A DNA stretch of 64,000 nucleotides, taken from contig CBDUVB010000005.1 of NCBI GenBank assembly GCA_965370555.1, forward strand, positions 1 to 64,000, given 5' to 3'. Position numbers and translations under genes: made by a program. Under the pieces are notes generated by a model. That model worked only from the letters and a program-made list of their open reading frames with translations. It searched no databases and was not told the DNA's origin. Each line of letters begins with the position of its first letter. Positions within the stretch are counted from its first letter, which is position 1. The DNA is from JAJOKK01 sp965370555. GTDB lineage: Bacteria; Bipolaricaulota; Bipolaricaulia; UBA7950; UBA9294. Shown here piece after piece: positions 7,260 to 16,323 of this stretch.

Positions 7260-9095
7260 GTGGAGAAGGACCCATTGAAAGACTTGCGTAATCGAAACTT
7301 GAGGAATATTGCCTTCATCACCGTGATCGTCATCTTAGGACTTGTTCTTGTTCAGTCCTGGCTCGGCGGAGGGAATGCAAAGAACGAAGTTACATATTCG
7401 CTCTTCCGGACCATGGTAGAGAGCGATCAGATAACAGCCGTATCGATCAAGGATAACCGTGCGACCGGAACCACGCTAGATGGGGAAACCGTAATCACCC
7501 AGCTTCCCGATGATAAAACCCTGTATGAGCCCTTGCTCTTGGAGCACAATGTGCAGTTGACCTATGATCCCCCATCTAGCAGTGGCTGGCTGGTATCCAT
7601 TCTCCTCTCGATTCTCCCCATCGCCCTGTTGCTCGCTGTTTGGATTTACATCATGCGCAAGACCCAGGCCGGCGGAGGGGCGTTATCCTTCGGCCAGTCG
7701 AAAGCAAAGCTGGTCCACCCGGAGTCGACCAACGTGACGTTCGCCGACGTCGCGGGGATCGATGAGGTGAAGGAAGAAGTCGAGGAGATCATCGACTACC
7801 TGAAGGATCAGAAGCGTTTCTCCCTCCTGGGAGCAGAGATTCCCAAGGGGATCCTCCTCGTCGGTGCACCGGGGACGGGGAAGACTCTTCTCGCTAAGGC
7901 GATCGCCGGTGAGGCAAAGGTTCCCTTCTTCTTCATCAGCGGGTCGGACTTCGTGGAGATGTTCGTCGGTGTGGGGGCAGCACGGGTGCGTGACATGTTC
8001 GAGAAGGCGAAGGCGAGTGCGCCCTGCATAATCTTCATCGATGAGCTCGATGCCGTAGGACGTAAGCGCGGGGCCGGCCTCGGCGGAGGACACGACGAGC
8101 GCGAGCAGACCCTGAATCAACTACTGGCCGAGATGGATGGGTTCCAACCTAACAAGGGGATCATCATGCTCGCTGCGACCAACCGTCCCGATGTCCTTGA
8201 TCCGGCGCTCTTACGACCCGGACGGTTCGACCGCCGGATCACCGTCCCTCGCCCGGACATCAAAGGGCGTGAGGAGATCCTGAGAGTTCACTTACAGAAC
8301 AAGAACCTTGCCGATGATGTCGATCCTGTAATACTGGCCCGACGAACACCGGGGTTTGTCGGCGCCGACCTGCGGAACCTGTGCAACGAGGCCGCCCTCC
8401 TCGCCGCACGAGAGAACAAGGCCACGGTGGAGATGGTCAACTTTGAGGAGGCAACCGATCGCATCATCGCCGGGGTACGGCGAAAGGGAATCATCATCTC
8501 CGAAGAGGTGCGCGAGCGGATCGCCTACCATGAGTCCGGGCACGCCCTCCTCGGAAGAATTCTTCCCAAGGCCGATCCGGTGCACAAGATCTCGATCATC
8601 CCCCGCGGGGATGGCTCGCTCGGGTTTACCCTTCAGCTTCCGCTTGAGGATAAGTACATCGTCTCCGAGGAAGAGCTCAAGGATAAACTCACCACCCTGT
8701 TCGGGGGGCGGGCCGCCGAGGAGCTCGTCTTCAACGACCTTACCACCGGTGCCTACGATGACCTGAAGCAGGCGACCAAACTCGCGAAAAGGATGGTGGT
8801 CGAGTACGGGATGAGTGAGAAGCTTGGCCCGATCAGCCTGGCGCGCGAGCACGTCGATGTCTTCCTCGGGGAGGAGATTGTGAAGAGCAACGAGCACTCT
8901 GAAGAGCTCTCCTCGCTTGTCGATAGCGAGATCCGATCCCTGATCTCCAAATCCTACGAGAAGGCGAAGAGCCTCCTTGCACAGAACCGCTCCATCCTCG
9001 ATCGACTGGCGAGCGCGGTGCTCGAACGGGAGATAATCGGCGGAGATGACCTGGAGAAACTCTTCGATTCGCTGATCCCCGTACCTGCTGCCTGA
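7260..9095 (+). CDS. ftsH: ATP-dependent zinc metalloprotease FtsH
   Basis: The GTG at 7260 sits 6 bases after AAGGAG and gives 611 residues; the in-frame TTG at 7206 lies inside the promoter and is rejected. Membrane segments lie at about 17-35 and 117-135, with the periplasmic part between. The AAA module has Walker A GAPGTGKT (about 202), Walker [10 protein letters not shown] (about 257) and the second region of homology [18 protein letters not shown]. The zinc protease site is HESGH (about 424). FtsH extracts and degrades membrane and unstable soluble proteins as a hexamer. The stop overlaps the start of dxr (TGATG), so the two form an operon. No key residue is missing. Confidence 0.97.
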   Translation: MEKDPLKDLRNRNLRNIAFITVIVILGLVLVQSWLGGGNAKNEVTYSLFRTMVESDQITAVSIKDNRATGTTLDGETVITQLPDDKTLYEPLLLEHNVQLTYDPPSSSGWLVSILLSILPIALLLAVWIYIMRKTQAGGGALSFGQSKAKLVHPESTNVTFADVAGIDEVKEEVEEIIDYLKDQKRFSLLGAEIPKGILLVGAPGTGKTLLAKAIAGEAKVPFFFISGSDFVEMFVGVGAARVRDMFEKAKASAPCIIFIDELDAVGRKRGAGLGGGHDEREQTLNQLLAEMDGFQPNKGIIMLAATNRPDVLDPALLRPGRFDRRITVPRPDIKGREEILRVHLQNKNLADDVDPVILARRTPGFVGADLRNLCNEAALLAARENKATVEMVNFEEATDRIIAGVRRKGIIISEEVRERIAYHESGHALLGRILPKADPVHKISIIPRGDGSLGFTLQLPLEDKYIVSEEELKDKLTTLFGGRAAEELVFNDLTTGAYDDLKQATKLAKRMVVEYGMSEKLGPISLAREHVDVFLGEEIVKSNEHSEELSSLVDSEIRSLISKSYEKAKSLLAQNRSILDRLASAVLEREIIGGDDLEKLFDSLIPVPAA

Positions 9096-10276
9096 TGCCC
9101 CGCGAGGAACGTCGCCTGGTTATCCTAGGGGCGACTGGGTCGATCGGCACGCAGACCCTGGATGTGATTGGACGACTCAACCGAGAAGGGCATCCATTCT
9201 CTGTGGTCGGCCTCTCTGCAGGGAAGAACGTCTCCCTCCTCACCAAGCAGATAGAGCGGTTCAATCCTCGCATCGTGTGTATTGGAGATGAGGAAGGAGC
9301 CGAGCAACTACGGACAAGCTTCCCCAATCTCGATGTCCTCGTTGGCGAGGAAGGATTGGAGAACCTGGCCATGCTCACTGAGGTCGACTTGGTCGTGAAC
9401 GCCCTTGTTGGATCGATCGGCCTTCCACCGACGCTCGCCGCGCTCTCCCTTGGGCGGACTGTCGCGCTGGCGAACAAGGAGAGCCTGGTTATCGGGGGCG
9501 AACTTGTGAATGCCCTCTTGCAGAAGCATAGAGGGACGCTCCTCCCGATCGACAGTGAGCACAACGCCCTCTTTCAGTGCCTGCGCGGTGGGAAGCTCTC
9601 CGAGGTGAAACGCGTCCTCATCACTGCCTCCGGTGGGCCGTTCCTCCGCACTCCCCTTGCCAAGCTTCCGCGCGTGCACCCCGAGGAGGCCCTCTCGCAC
9701 CCCAACTGGGCGATGGGCTCCCGCATCACCATCGATTCGGCGACGATGGTGAACAAGGGATTCGAGATAATCGAAGCGCACTACCTTTTCTCCCTGCCCT
9801 ATGAACGAATTGAGGCGATCATCCACCCGGAATCGATGATCCACTCGCTGGTCGAGTATCAGGATGGGTCTATCCTCGCGGAACTCGCTGCTTCGGATAT
9901 GCGTATCCCGATTCAGTACGTGCTCACCTACCCTGAACGTATCGAGACCGGGCTCCCCCGTCTCGACCTCAGAGCCGTCGCAACGATGATGTTTGAACCG
10001 CTCGACCCCGACCGCTATCCTGCCTTCGTTACGGTCCTCGCTGCGGCGAGAGAGAGAAAGACGGCCCTTGCTGCGATCAACGCGGCCGACGAAATCCTGG
10101 TGAAACGCTTCTTGGCGGGGGAGATCCCCTTTACTGGGATCGCTTCAGGCCTTCGTGAGATCCTTGTGCGCTGGCGCACAGTCGAGGCCCAGCGCGAAGC
10201 AGGAGAGGTGACGCTTCGCTCGCTCCTCGCGGTCGATTCATGGGCACGTGCGGAAGCAGCAGATCTCCCTTTCTGA
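9095..10276 (+). CDS. dxr: 1-deoxy-D-xylulose 5-phosphate reductoisomerase
   Basis: This enzyme converts 1-deoxy-D-xylulose 5-phosphate to 2-C-methyl-D-erythritol 4-phosphate with NADPH, the committed step of the MEP isoprenoid pathway. It has the N-terminal NADPH-binding motif GATGSIGTQTLDV, ALANKESLVIGG, the metal and substrate residues in PIDSEHNALFQ, the SGGPF loop and HPNWAMGSRITIDSATMVNKGFE-type sequence. Length (393) is normal. The ATG overlaps the ftsH stop by one base. No other MEP gene is in the window. The pairing with ftsH is probably just co-transcription. Confidence 0.96.
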   Translation: MPREERRLVILGATGSIGTQTLDVIGRLNREGHPFSVVGLSAGKNVSLLTKQIERFNPRIVCIGDEEGAEQLRTSFPNLDVLVGEEGLENLAMLTEVDLVVNALVGSIGLPPTLAALSLGRTVALANKESLVIGGELVNALLQKHRGTLLPIDSEHNALFQCLRGGKLSEVKRVLITASGGPFLRTPLAKLPRVHPEEALSHPNWAMGSRITIDSATMVNKGFEIIEAHYLFSLPYERIEAIIHPESMIHSLVEYQDGSILAELAASDMRIPIQYVLTYPERIETGLPRLDLRAVATMMFEPLDPDRYPAFVTVLAAARERKTALAAINAADEILVKRFLAGEIPFTGIASGLREILVRWRTVEAQREAGEVTLRSLLAVDSWARAEAADLPF

Positions 10277-10324
10277 TCGCTCAGTACTTCGCGTATAATC
10301 ACGAAAACGTTCGAGGAGGATGCA

Positions 10325-10630
10325 ATGGATATAACTAGTGATGCCGTGCGTTCGTGTCTGGAGAATGTGATCGATCCTGAGTTAGGGATCAACGTAGTAG
10401 CTTTGGGATTGATTTATAACATCGATATTAAAGAGAACAAGATCAGTGTCGATATGACCCTTACCACACCCGGATGCCCACTAGCAGGGATGCTCGCCGG
10501 GAGCGTCGAACAGGAGGTCCGCCAAACGTTCGAAGGAGTCGATGTAGAGGTGAGCCTCATCTGGGATCCCCCGTGGACCCCGGAGATGCTTTCAAGTGAT
10601 GCCAAGGAACAGCTCGGCTACACCCGGTAA
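10325..10630 (+). CDS. DUF59 / MIP18-family metal-sulfur cluster assembly factor
   Basis: A 101-residue protein spanning one DUF59 domain: VIDPELGINVVALGLIY near the N-terminus, the TTPGCPL motif with the conserved cysteine near 55, and a C-terminal LIWDPPWTPEMLS. Relatives (SufT, MIP18) act in iron-sulfur cluster maturation; others in this family are components of phenylacetate degradation, for which there is no context here. In an anaerobe rich in Fe-S enzymes (NifJ and AOR in this window) a maturation role is the better guess. A GAGGAGG site lies before the ATG, and a TATAAT at 10294-10299 is a likely -10 box, so it has its own promoter. Confidence 0.85.
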   Translation: MDITSDAVRSCLENVIDPELGINVVALGLIYNIDIKENKISVDMTLTTPGCPLAGMLAGSVEQEVRQTFEGVDVEVSLIWDPPWTPEMLSSDAKEQLGYTR

Positions 10631-10638
10631 GCGGAAAA

Positions 10639-10656
10639 GGTGTCAGATCTGACACC
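10639..10656. terminator. perfect palindrome between convergent genes
   Basis: An 18-base perfect palindrome (ggtgtca-gatc-tgacacc) lies between the DUF59 gene and the end of murJ. On the minus strand it is followed by TTTT, so it best fits a terminator for the rplI-murJ operon; on the plus strand it may also stop the DUF59 transcript. Confidence 0.55.
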
Positions 10657-10687
10657 AAAATGCAGGACGCGTGAGGCGGTTTGATTC

Positions 10688-12193
10688 TTACTCCAGACGA
10701 CCTCCGCCGGTTTCAATAAGGGTGAGCAACCCGCTCTTCCAACTATAAAAAAGGTAAGAGGCTCCCCCGGCCAGGGCTGGAAGAAAGACAGGCATCCATA
10801 TTCCCCCGACTGCTTGCCGCGTTGCCCATGCCACGACGAAGACGATTCCGGTCCCGATGATGATCTTCCCCCACTGTACGAGCAGCGATACCGTCAGGGG
10901 GATCTGACGCCACAGGAAGAGGGCGAGGATCATCGCGTTCACCCCGCCGGCGATCGAGGTCGAGAGTGCCAGGCCCCCTTCGCGCATCGGGCCGACCAAC
11001 AGGAGGTCGAAGGCGACGTTCGCGGCGACCGCACAGGAGGATGCAACGAGTGGAACGCGGGTCCGCCCCATGGCATAGAACGCGCGGGTGAGGATGTAGA
11101 CCAGCCCATAGGGGAGGATCCCCGCGAGGTAGAAGGCGAGCGCGTTCGCCGTGCGCAGGCTATCGGCCATGGTGAAACTCCCGTGTTCGAAGAGCAATCT
11201 GATCAAGTCGGGACCGATCGCGTACAGGCCGACCATCGCTGGGAGGAGGATGAAGGCGCTCGTGCTGATCCCATCGACCAGGTGAGCGGAGAAGCGGTCG
11301 TGTTCACCCTTTGCCCACGCCGTGGAGAAACGGGGCAGGAGCGCCGTCGCGATGCTTACGCCGAAGACACCCAGAGGAAGCTGAAACAGACGCATCGCAT
11401 ACTGTAACGAAGAGATCCCTCCGTCCCCTAAATAGGAGGCGATCTTATTGTCGACGAGGAGGTTGATCTGGGTGACCGCCAACCCGAATAGGGCAGGGAT
11501 CATCAGTTGCCCCATCGCACGGATTCCCGGGTGGAGCGGCCGCAGCGTGAAACGGAAGCGGAACCCGGTTCGCAGCAGGGCGGGGACCTGAAAGAGGAGC
11601 TGCCCCGCCCCTCCGAGGAGCGCTCCTAAGGCCAATCCATAGATCGGGCGAACCGAGAAGAAAGGCGCGAGGAGGAGGGCGCCGACGATCATCCCCAGGT
11701 TGAAACAGACGGGAGCGAGCGCCGCGGAGAAGAAACGATGGTGGGCATTCAGGATTCCCATGAAGATAGCGGCGAACCCGACGAGAGCGATGAATGGAAA
11801 GAGGATGCGCGCAAGGTGAATGGCGAGGTCGATCTTCTCCGGGGAGAAACCGCTCGCCAAGAACGGGAGGTAGTACGGTGCGAGGAGTATCCCAAGCGCG
11901 ACAACGATCGGGAAGAGGATCAGAAGGAGAGAGAGTACATTGTTCGCGAACCGTTCGGCCTCCTCATCGACGACGAGGGCCTCGGTATAGACCGGGATGA
12001 ACGCGGTAGAGAGAGCTCCCTCGGCGAGGAGTTGGCGCAGGAAGACGGGAAGGAAAAACGCGATCAAGAAAGCATCGTACATCCCGCCCGCTCCGAAGCG
12101 ATCGGCAATCGTCACGTCACGGAGCAGACCGAAGACGCGCGAAATCCCTGTCGCTAAGGCCATCAACAGGGTATCGCGAGCCAGGCGTCTCAT
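10688..12193 (-). CDS. murJ: lipid II flippase MurJ (MviN family)
   Basis: A 501-residue polytopic membrane protein with about 13-14 hydrophobic segments. It opens with the MurJ signature ISRVFGLLRDVTIADRFGAGG, followed by FLPVFLRQLLAEGALSTAFIPVY. The family moves lipid-linked peptidoglycan precursor (lipid II) across the inner membrane. Its ATG overlaps the stop of the upstream phosphodiester-glycosidase-like gene by four bases (ATGA), so it is translated in step with that protein, third in the rplI operon. Length and motifs are normal. Confidence 0.95.
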   Translation of the reverse strand: MRRLARDTLLMALATGISRVFGLLRDVTIADRFGAGGMYDAFLIAFFLPVFLRQLLAEGALSTAFIPVYTEALVVDEEAERFANNVLSLLLILFPIVVALGILLAPYYLPFLASGFSPEKIDLAIHLARILFPFIALVGFAAIFMGILNAHHRFFSAALAPVCFNLGMIVGALLLAPFFSVRPIYGLALGALLGGAGQLLFQVPALLRTGFRFRFTLRPLHPGIRAMGQLMIPALFGLAVTQINLLVDNKIASYLGDGGISSLQYAMRLFQLPLGVFGVSIATALLPRFSTAWAKGEHDRFSAHLVDGISTSAFILLPAMVGLYAIGPDLIRLLFEHGSFTMADSLRTANALAFYLAGILPYGLVYILTRAFYAMGRTRVPLVASSCAVAANVAFDLLLVGPMREGGLALSTSIAGGVNAMILALFLWRQIPLTVSLLVQWGKIIIGTGIVFVVAWATRQAVGGIWMPVFLPALAGGASYLFYSWKSGLLTLIETGGGRLE

Positions 12194-13896
12194 CGATCGG
12201 TCGGCACGAGGAGGAGGCCGACCGCGACCTTCCCCCCACTCCCGATCTCCCGATAGGTTGCCCCATCCTTGAAGACCAGAGAACTCGAATGCCCCCCGTC
12301 GAACGCAATCGCGTCTTTAACCTTTATCGGAAGGCGGTGGAGGATCGAGAGGAGATCCTCAAAGTTGGCCCCCACACTCCCGCTGTTCTTCGTCACCGTG
12401 AGGAGGATCAACCCTCCATGCCAGTCCGTGGCAAGCACGCTCCGTGCCGCGAGGCCGCTTACCAGGTAGGATCCGATCTGGAAACTCTCCGTCTCGGGAT
12501 CGAGGGCGTCCCGGCCAGATGCGACGAGGAGCGGTCCAGCGCTGACCACGTCCGTGATCAGGAGATCCCCTTCGTCGAGGGTGTACTCGATGCTTACCTC
12601 ATCGCCGATCCTCAGTGTAGCAAGCTGATCGCGCGCCGCCCCGCACGCTACCAACAGGATGGCGGAGCGATCCTCGACCACGTACGGCCCGTCTTGGATC
12701 GCGGTGACTCGTCTATCACGCACCTTCACCGTGCGGAAGGTCTGTGACGAACCACGGGTGATTGGGCCAGGGTATCCGACCGTGTAGGCGACGAGCTCGT
12801 CTGGTTTGATCGATCGATTTACGTCGTCGAGAGGGATCTTCTCCTCGCCGGTGCGGAGATAGAGGTGAACAGCCGGGTTGAAGAACGTCAATCGCCCGAA
12901 TAGGTCGATCCCTACCGCCGCGCGCCGCGCGTAGTTTGAGCCAAGAGCCTGCCCGTTTATGATGAGGAGCCCGATTGGAATCCCCGTTGCCGGGTCGAAG
13001 AAATTGGCGTTGATCGCCGCACGCGCGCCATGAGAGAGTGCCATCTCCTTCAAGGAAGAGAGGGTCCCGAGCCCTCTCTGGGAGATTGTGGGGACCAAGC
13101 GGTAGTGCTCGCGCCAGTCCTCCACGTACAGGTAGTTGATCTTCACCGGACCTTCTCCGAGATCCGTCTCGATTTCGTGGTAGGTCACATGCGGAAGGAT
13201 CTCCACCTCTGCCTCGACGAGCGGTTGATGATCGAAGGTGAGCGATACAGAGTAGAAGCCAGGTGTCTCGAAGCGCTTGGTCTGCGGGAGGGAAGTGCCC
13301 GATATCTCGATGATGAGATCGATGCTCTGGTCGGTGGAGAGCCCCAACGTGGCAGAGGTGATCGCACCCCCGGTAAGGGCGACCTGGCGTAGCACGGTGG
13401 CAAGAGCACAGTGGTAGAACCGCAGGTGAATCGTCCCCGATCTTGTCTCAATCGTCTCGTACGGGACAAAACCATCGAATCGGGCGATTACCCGGTCCGC
13501 GGTCGCTTCGAGCGAGATTAGATGCTGTAGATCGGTCTCGATGTAGATTTCGTCGCCGATCGTGTGTAACTCAGCTCCGACGATATCGATCAGTTCATCG
13601 AGTGGGATGTAGTAAATCCCTCCGTAGAGGGGAAAATAATCGGTAGAAAAGAAGACCTTTCCATCGTCCCAGCGGACGCAAATCGAGTTCTCCTCCTCAA
13701 TGTAGGCCGCTTCAACTCCCAATCGTAGGCCAAATTCGCGTAATGGAACCAGCCATTGACCTGCCTCTTGCAGCAGGGGATGAATAAGGGCGACCACATC
13801 GCCATTGACCCTCAAAGGACCCTCGTCGCCGCTCATTCCGAACGCGACGACGAGGATACAGATTGCAGCAATCGCTAACAGCCACCCGCTTCTCAT
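12190..13896 (-). CDS. secreted phosphodiester glycosidase-like (NAGPA/DUF2233) protein with Cu-amine-oxidase-N-like and AMIN-like domains
   Basis: A 568-residue protein with a signal peptide (1-21). Next comes a copper-amine-oxidase N-terminal-like domain (about 28-115: ...WLVPLREFGLRLG..., YIPLDELIDIVG). An AMIN-like beta domain spans about 125-215, and a C-terminal NAGPA domain about 290-565 (ARAAINANFFD, then DAIAFDGGHSSSLVF). The family includes the human phosphodiester glycosidase that uncovers mannose 6-phosphate; bacterial members are spore or envelope proteins, some acting on teichoic acid-like polymers. AMIN and Cu-amine-oxidase-N domains usually bind cell wall, so an envelope glycopolymer substrate is likely (inference). 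The start ATG follows AAGGAGG, which lies within the end of rplI. It is coupled to murJ by a 4-base overlap. Confidence 0.8.
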   Translation of the reverse strand: MRSGWLLAIAAICILVVAFGMSGDEGPLRVNGDVVALIHPLLQEAGQWLVPLREFGLRLGVEAAYIEEENSICVRWDDGKVFFSTDYFPLYGGIYYIPLDELIDIVGAELHTIGDEIYIETDLQHLISLEATADRVIARFDGFVPYETIETRSGTIHLRFYHCALATVLRQVALTGGAITSATLGLSTDQSIDLIIEISGTSLPQTKRFETPGFYSVSLTFDHQPLVEAEVEILPHVTYHEIETDLGEGPVKINYLYVEDWREHYRLVPTISQRGLGTLSSLKEMALSHGARAAINANFFDPATGIPIGLLIINGQALGSNYARRAAVGIDLFGRLTFFNPAVHLYLRTGEEKIPLDDVNRSIKPDELVAYTVGYPGPITRGSSQTFRTVKVRDRRVTAIQDGPYVVEDRSAILLVACGAARDQLATLRIGDEVSIEYTLDEGDLLITDVVSAGPLLVASGRDALDPETESFQIGSYLVSGLAARSVLATDWHGGLILLTVTKNSGSVGANFEDLLSILHRLPIKVKDAIAFDGGHSSSLVFKDGATYREIGSGGKVAVGLLLVPTDR

Positions 13897-13901
13897 GCGG
13901 G

Positions 13902-14420
13902 TTATTCCTCCTTGAGGTGTTCCTCCGGTAGCGGTGTCTCCTTGAGACTCGTCTCCTTGGGGCTAGCCTCTCCATCCACACGGACCCGGACCTCTACCGT
14001 GATATCCTTGTACAGGCCGATCGTCACCGCGTGCGGGCCCAAGGTTTCGATCGAGTGCTCCATCTGCAAACGTGAGACCTCGATGTGCTCGCCAATCTCC
14101 TCCTCGATTTTGGAGACAATATCCTCCGCGCGCACCGAACCGTACAGCCGGTCATCATCGTGCGCCTTGCGAACGAAGACGAGAGTACGATTGGCGAGCA
14201 CGTCGCGCAGCCTCCTTGCCTTCTCCTCGCGTTCTTCGATCGCTGCTGCGTGAGCAGCCCTTTCCTTGGCGTAGCGTGCGATATTATGTTCGGTCGGTGC
14301 CGCGGCAAGCCGCTTTGGGAAGAGGTAGTTCCGGGCGTACCCATCCGCCACATCGACCACCTCACCAACAGAACCTAAAGACTCGATCGTTTTCGTAAGC
14401 AGTACCTTAGCGATAATCAT
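13902..14420 (-). CDS. rplI: 50S ribosomal protein bL9 with an acidic C-terminal extension
   Basis: Residues 1-150 match bL9: KVLLTKTIESLGSVGEVVDVADGYARNYLFPKRLA, the long connecting helix rich in Glu/Arg/Ala, and the C-terminal RNA-binding domain ending IGLYKDITVEVRVRVDG. About 20 further residues (ASPKETSLKETPLPEEHLKEE) form an acidic tail beyond the usual end. bL9 binds the base of the L1 stalk in the large subunit. A GTG one codon upstream (14423) is an alternative start; the AAAGGAG site lies unusually close to both. It heads the rplI / glycosidase-like / murJ operon. The usual neighbours rpsF, ssb, rpsR and dnaB are absent. Confidence 0.95.
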   Translation of the reverse strand: MIIAKVLLTKTIESLGSVGEVVDVADGYARNYLFPKRLAAAPTEHNIARYAKERAAHAAAIEEREEKARRLRDVLANRTLVFVRKAHDDDRLYGSVRAEDIVSKIEEEIGEHIEVSRLQMEHSIETLGPHAVTIGLYKDITVEVRVRVDGEASPKETSLKETPLPEEHLKEE

Positions 14421-14446
14421 CACTCCTTTGTAGAACTCGTTAATGA

Positions 14447-14475
14447 ATTTTAGTTCCCCGCGGCGACTACGTCAA
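14447..14475 (-). promoter_or_regulatory. promoter of rplI operon
   Basis: On the minus strand TTGACG (14475-14470), a 17-base spacer and TAAAAT (14452-14447) stand about 27 bases before the rplI start. It is back to back with the folP promoter. Confidence 0.65.
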
Positions 14476-14516
14476 ACGACGCCATCAAACACGGGGCACT
14501 TCCCCACTCTCCTGTG

Positions 14517-14525
14517 TGGTATACT
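14517..14525 (+). promoter_or_regulatory. extended -10 promoter of folP
   Basis: TGG-TATACT (14517-14525) is an extended -10 box; no good -35 is present. Transcription would begin near 14532, between the ATG at 14527 and the ATG at 14536, which points to the second as the start codon and to an almost leaderless mRNA. Confidence 0.5.
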
Positions 14526-14535
14526 CATGCACGAG

Positions 14536-15369
14536 ATGAAGCGGCTAAACGAGTGGATGAAAGACCGAAAGAGGGTCCTGGTGATGGGGACGTTAAACCT
14601 CACCCCGGACTCCTTCTACGATGGGGGGCGTTATCCCACGGAAGCCGCCGCAATCGAGCAGGCTCTGCAGATGGTGGAAGAGGGTGCGGATATCATCGAT
14701 ATCGGTGCCGAATCGAGTCGTCCGGGGGCGAGACCGGTCTCAGCGGCAGAGGAGCTGGAGCGGGTGATCCCGGTGATCGAGGGGATCCATCACCGAACTG
14801 ATCTCCTCCTCTCGGTCGATACAACCAAGGCGGTGGTCGCAACGGAGGCGGTTGAGGCTGGAGCATCGATCGTGAACGACATCAGTGCCCTGCGGTTCGA
14901 TCCAAAGATGGCGGGCGTTGTAGCGAAGAGCAACGCGTTCGTGATCTTGATGCACATGAAGGGGACGCCGGAAACTATGCAGAAGGGCCCTTCCTACAAC
15001 GACCCGGTGGAGGAGATAAAGGCGTTCCTTGCCGAACGGATCGAGATGGCAATCTCTGCGGGGATAGCGACTGAGAAGATCATCATCGATCCGGGGATCG
15101 GGTTTGGGAAACGGCTATCGGATAACCTCGCCATCATACGAAGTCTCTCGCGGTTCAGTGTCCTTGATGCTCCGATCCTCGTTGGCCTATCGCGCAAGTC
15201 GTTCCTCGGGGATATCCTCAACCTCCCAGCAGAGGAACGGTTGGAGGGGACGATCGCGGCGAACGCGATCGCGATACTGAATGGTGCCGACATTATCCGT
15301 GTACACGATGTTAAGGAGGGGAAAAGGGCGGCCGACGTAGCTTGGGCGTTATGCAATGTTAAAACTTAA
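14536..15369 (+). CDS. folP: dihydropteroate synthase
   Basis: This TIM-barrel enzyme joins 6-hydroxymethyl-7,8-dihydropterin pyrophosphate to p-aminobenzoate in folate synthesis. It shows VMGTLNLTPDSFYDGG (pterin site), DIGAESSRPGA, SVDTTKA, VNDISALR, LMHMKGTPETMQ, IIDPGIGFGKR and LVGLSRKSFLG, all in family order. The ATG at 14536 is preferred because the -10 box overlaps anything further upstream; ATG 14527 is the alternative. Length is 277 residues. It overlaps the following DUF177 gene by 14 bases, starting a folP-DUF177-ruvC-polA operon. No other folate gene is in the window. Confidence 0.95.
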   Translation: MKRLNEWMKDRKRVLVMGTLNLTPDSFYDGGRYPTEAAAIEQALQMVEEGADIIDIGAESSRPGARPVSAAEELERVIPVIEGIHHRTDLLLSVDTTKAVVATEAVEAGASIVNDISALRFDPKMAGVVAKSNAFVILMHMKGTPETMQKGPSYNDPVEEIKAFLAERIEMAISAGIATEKIIIDPGIGFGKRLSDNLAIIRSLSRFSVLDAPILVGLSRKSFLGDILNLPAEERLEGTIAANAIAILNGADIIRVHDVKEGKRAADVAWALCNVKT

Positions 15370-15817
15370 TCTCGATCTCTTTCTAAAGAACCCGGGGAAG
15401 CACTTCCCCATCGATCTCTGCTTGAAAATCGAGGAGACCTCCTCCTTGTCCGAGGATTTCTCCCTCCTTGAACCACTAAAAGTGAGTGGAGAAGCGTTCT
15501 TCCAGATGAGCACCCTCTATCTTGCTATCCAGATTTGCACGGTGGTTGAGCAACCTTGTTGCCGCTGCCTTGCCCCGGTGCACACGACGGTCGATTGCTA
15601 TGAGCACTTCGCGATTTCTCTCCCCGAGGGGGAAGATAGCATTGACCTTACCTCAGAAGTCATCGGGTTGATCAGCGCCTCAATCGACCCTCGTGCACTC
15701 TGCCGCCCGGACTGCCGCGGTCTCTGTCCACACTGCGGCGTCGACCTGAACGAGCATCCCGAACACGTCTGTCAGGCAGAGAAGGACGATCATCCAAAAC
15801 TGGTGGATTTCCTGTGA
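15356..15817 (+). CDS. DUF177 (YceD-family) protein
   Basis: A 153-residue protein with the DUF177 core: CCRCLAP near 65 and a C-terminal cysteine cluster (CRPDCRGLCPHCGVDLN), likely a metal site. The family is conserved in bacteria and plants and is linked to 23S rRNA/large-subunit maturation. It is normally encoded just before rpmF (ribosomal protein bL32). Here rpmF is absent and ruvC follows with a 4-base overlap (GTGA). The start overlaps folP by 14 bases. The biochemical activity is unknown. Confidence 0.85.
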   Translation: MLKLNLDLFLKNPGKHFPIDLCLKIEETSSLSEDFSLLEPLKVSGEAFFQMSTLYLAIQICTVVEQPCCRCLAPVHTTVDCYEHFAISLPEGEDSIDLTSEVIGLISASIDPRALCRPDCRGLCPHCGVDLNEHPEHVCQAEKDDHPKLVDFL

Positions 15818-16323
15818 TTAGTGAAGATCTGGTCGCGCTCGGGTTCGATCCTGGTCTTGCCACCACCGGATACGGGGTCGTGCGCGAGACAGAGGACGGC
15901 CCTAAGGTGGTTGACGGCGGCGTCATCCGAACGGAGAAAGGACTTCCGCGTATGCAACGGCTGCACGAGATCTACGACGGTGCAAGAGAACTGATCGCGA
16001 CCTATCGTCCCATAGGAATTGCGATCGAGGAGATCTACTTCGCGAAGAATAGTCGTACTGCAATGCTCACCGCAGAGACCAGGGGTGTTCTCCTCCTTGC
16101 GGCGGACGGGCTCCCGGTGTGCGGGTATACCCCGCTCCAGGTGAAGAAACGGATTACTGGCTACGGGAGGGCGAGCAAGGCGCAGGTTCAGGCGATGGTG
16201 AAGCGGCTCCTCTCTCTTACAGAGACCCCTCGCCCGGACGATATGGCCGATGGTCTTGCCCTTGCCCTCTGCTATCTGTTCGACCTCAAGGGGGTGAATA
16301 ACAAAGATCGTGTCTACCTGTAA
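15814..16323 (+). CDS. ruvC: crossover junction endodeoxyribonuclease RuvC
   Basis: A 169-residue RNase H-fold nuclease that resolves Holliday junctions with RuvAB. The acidic site is visible: D12 in GFDPGLATTGYG, E72-E73 in AIEEIYFAKN, and D142/D143/D146 in RPDDMADGLALAL. The central QVKKRITGYGRASKAQVQAMVKR region is typical. It starts with GTG in a 4-base overlap with the DUF177 gene and ends 14 bases inside polA, so recombination and repair synthesis genes are tightly coupled. ruvA and ruvB are not in the window. Confidence 0.96.
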   Translation: MISEDLVALGFDPGLATTGYGVVRETEDGPKVVDGGVIRTEKGLPRMQRLHEIYDGARELIATYRPIGIAIEEIYFAKNSRTAMLTAETRGVLLLAADGLPVCGYTPLQVKKRITGYGRASKAQVQAMVKRLLSLTETPRPDDMADGLALALCYLFDLKGVNNKDRVYL

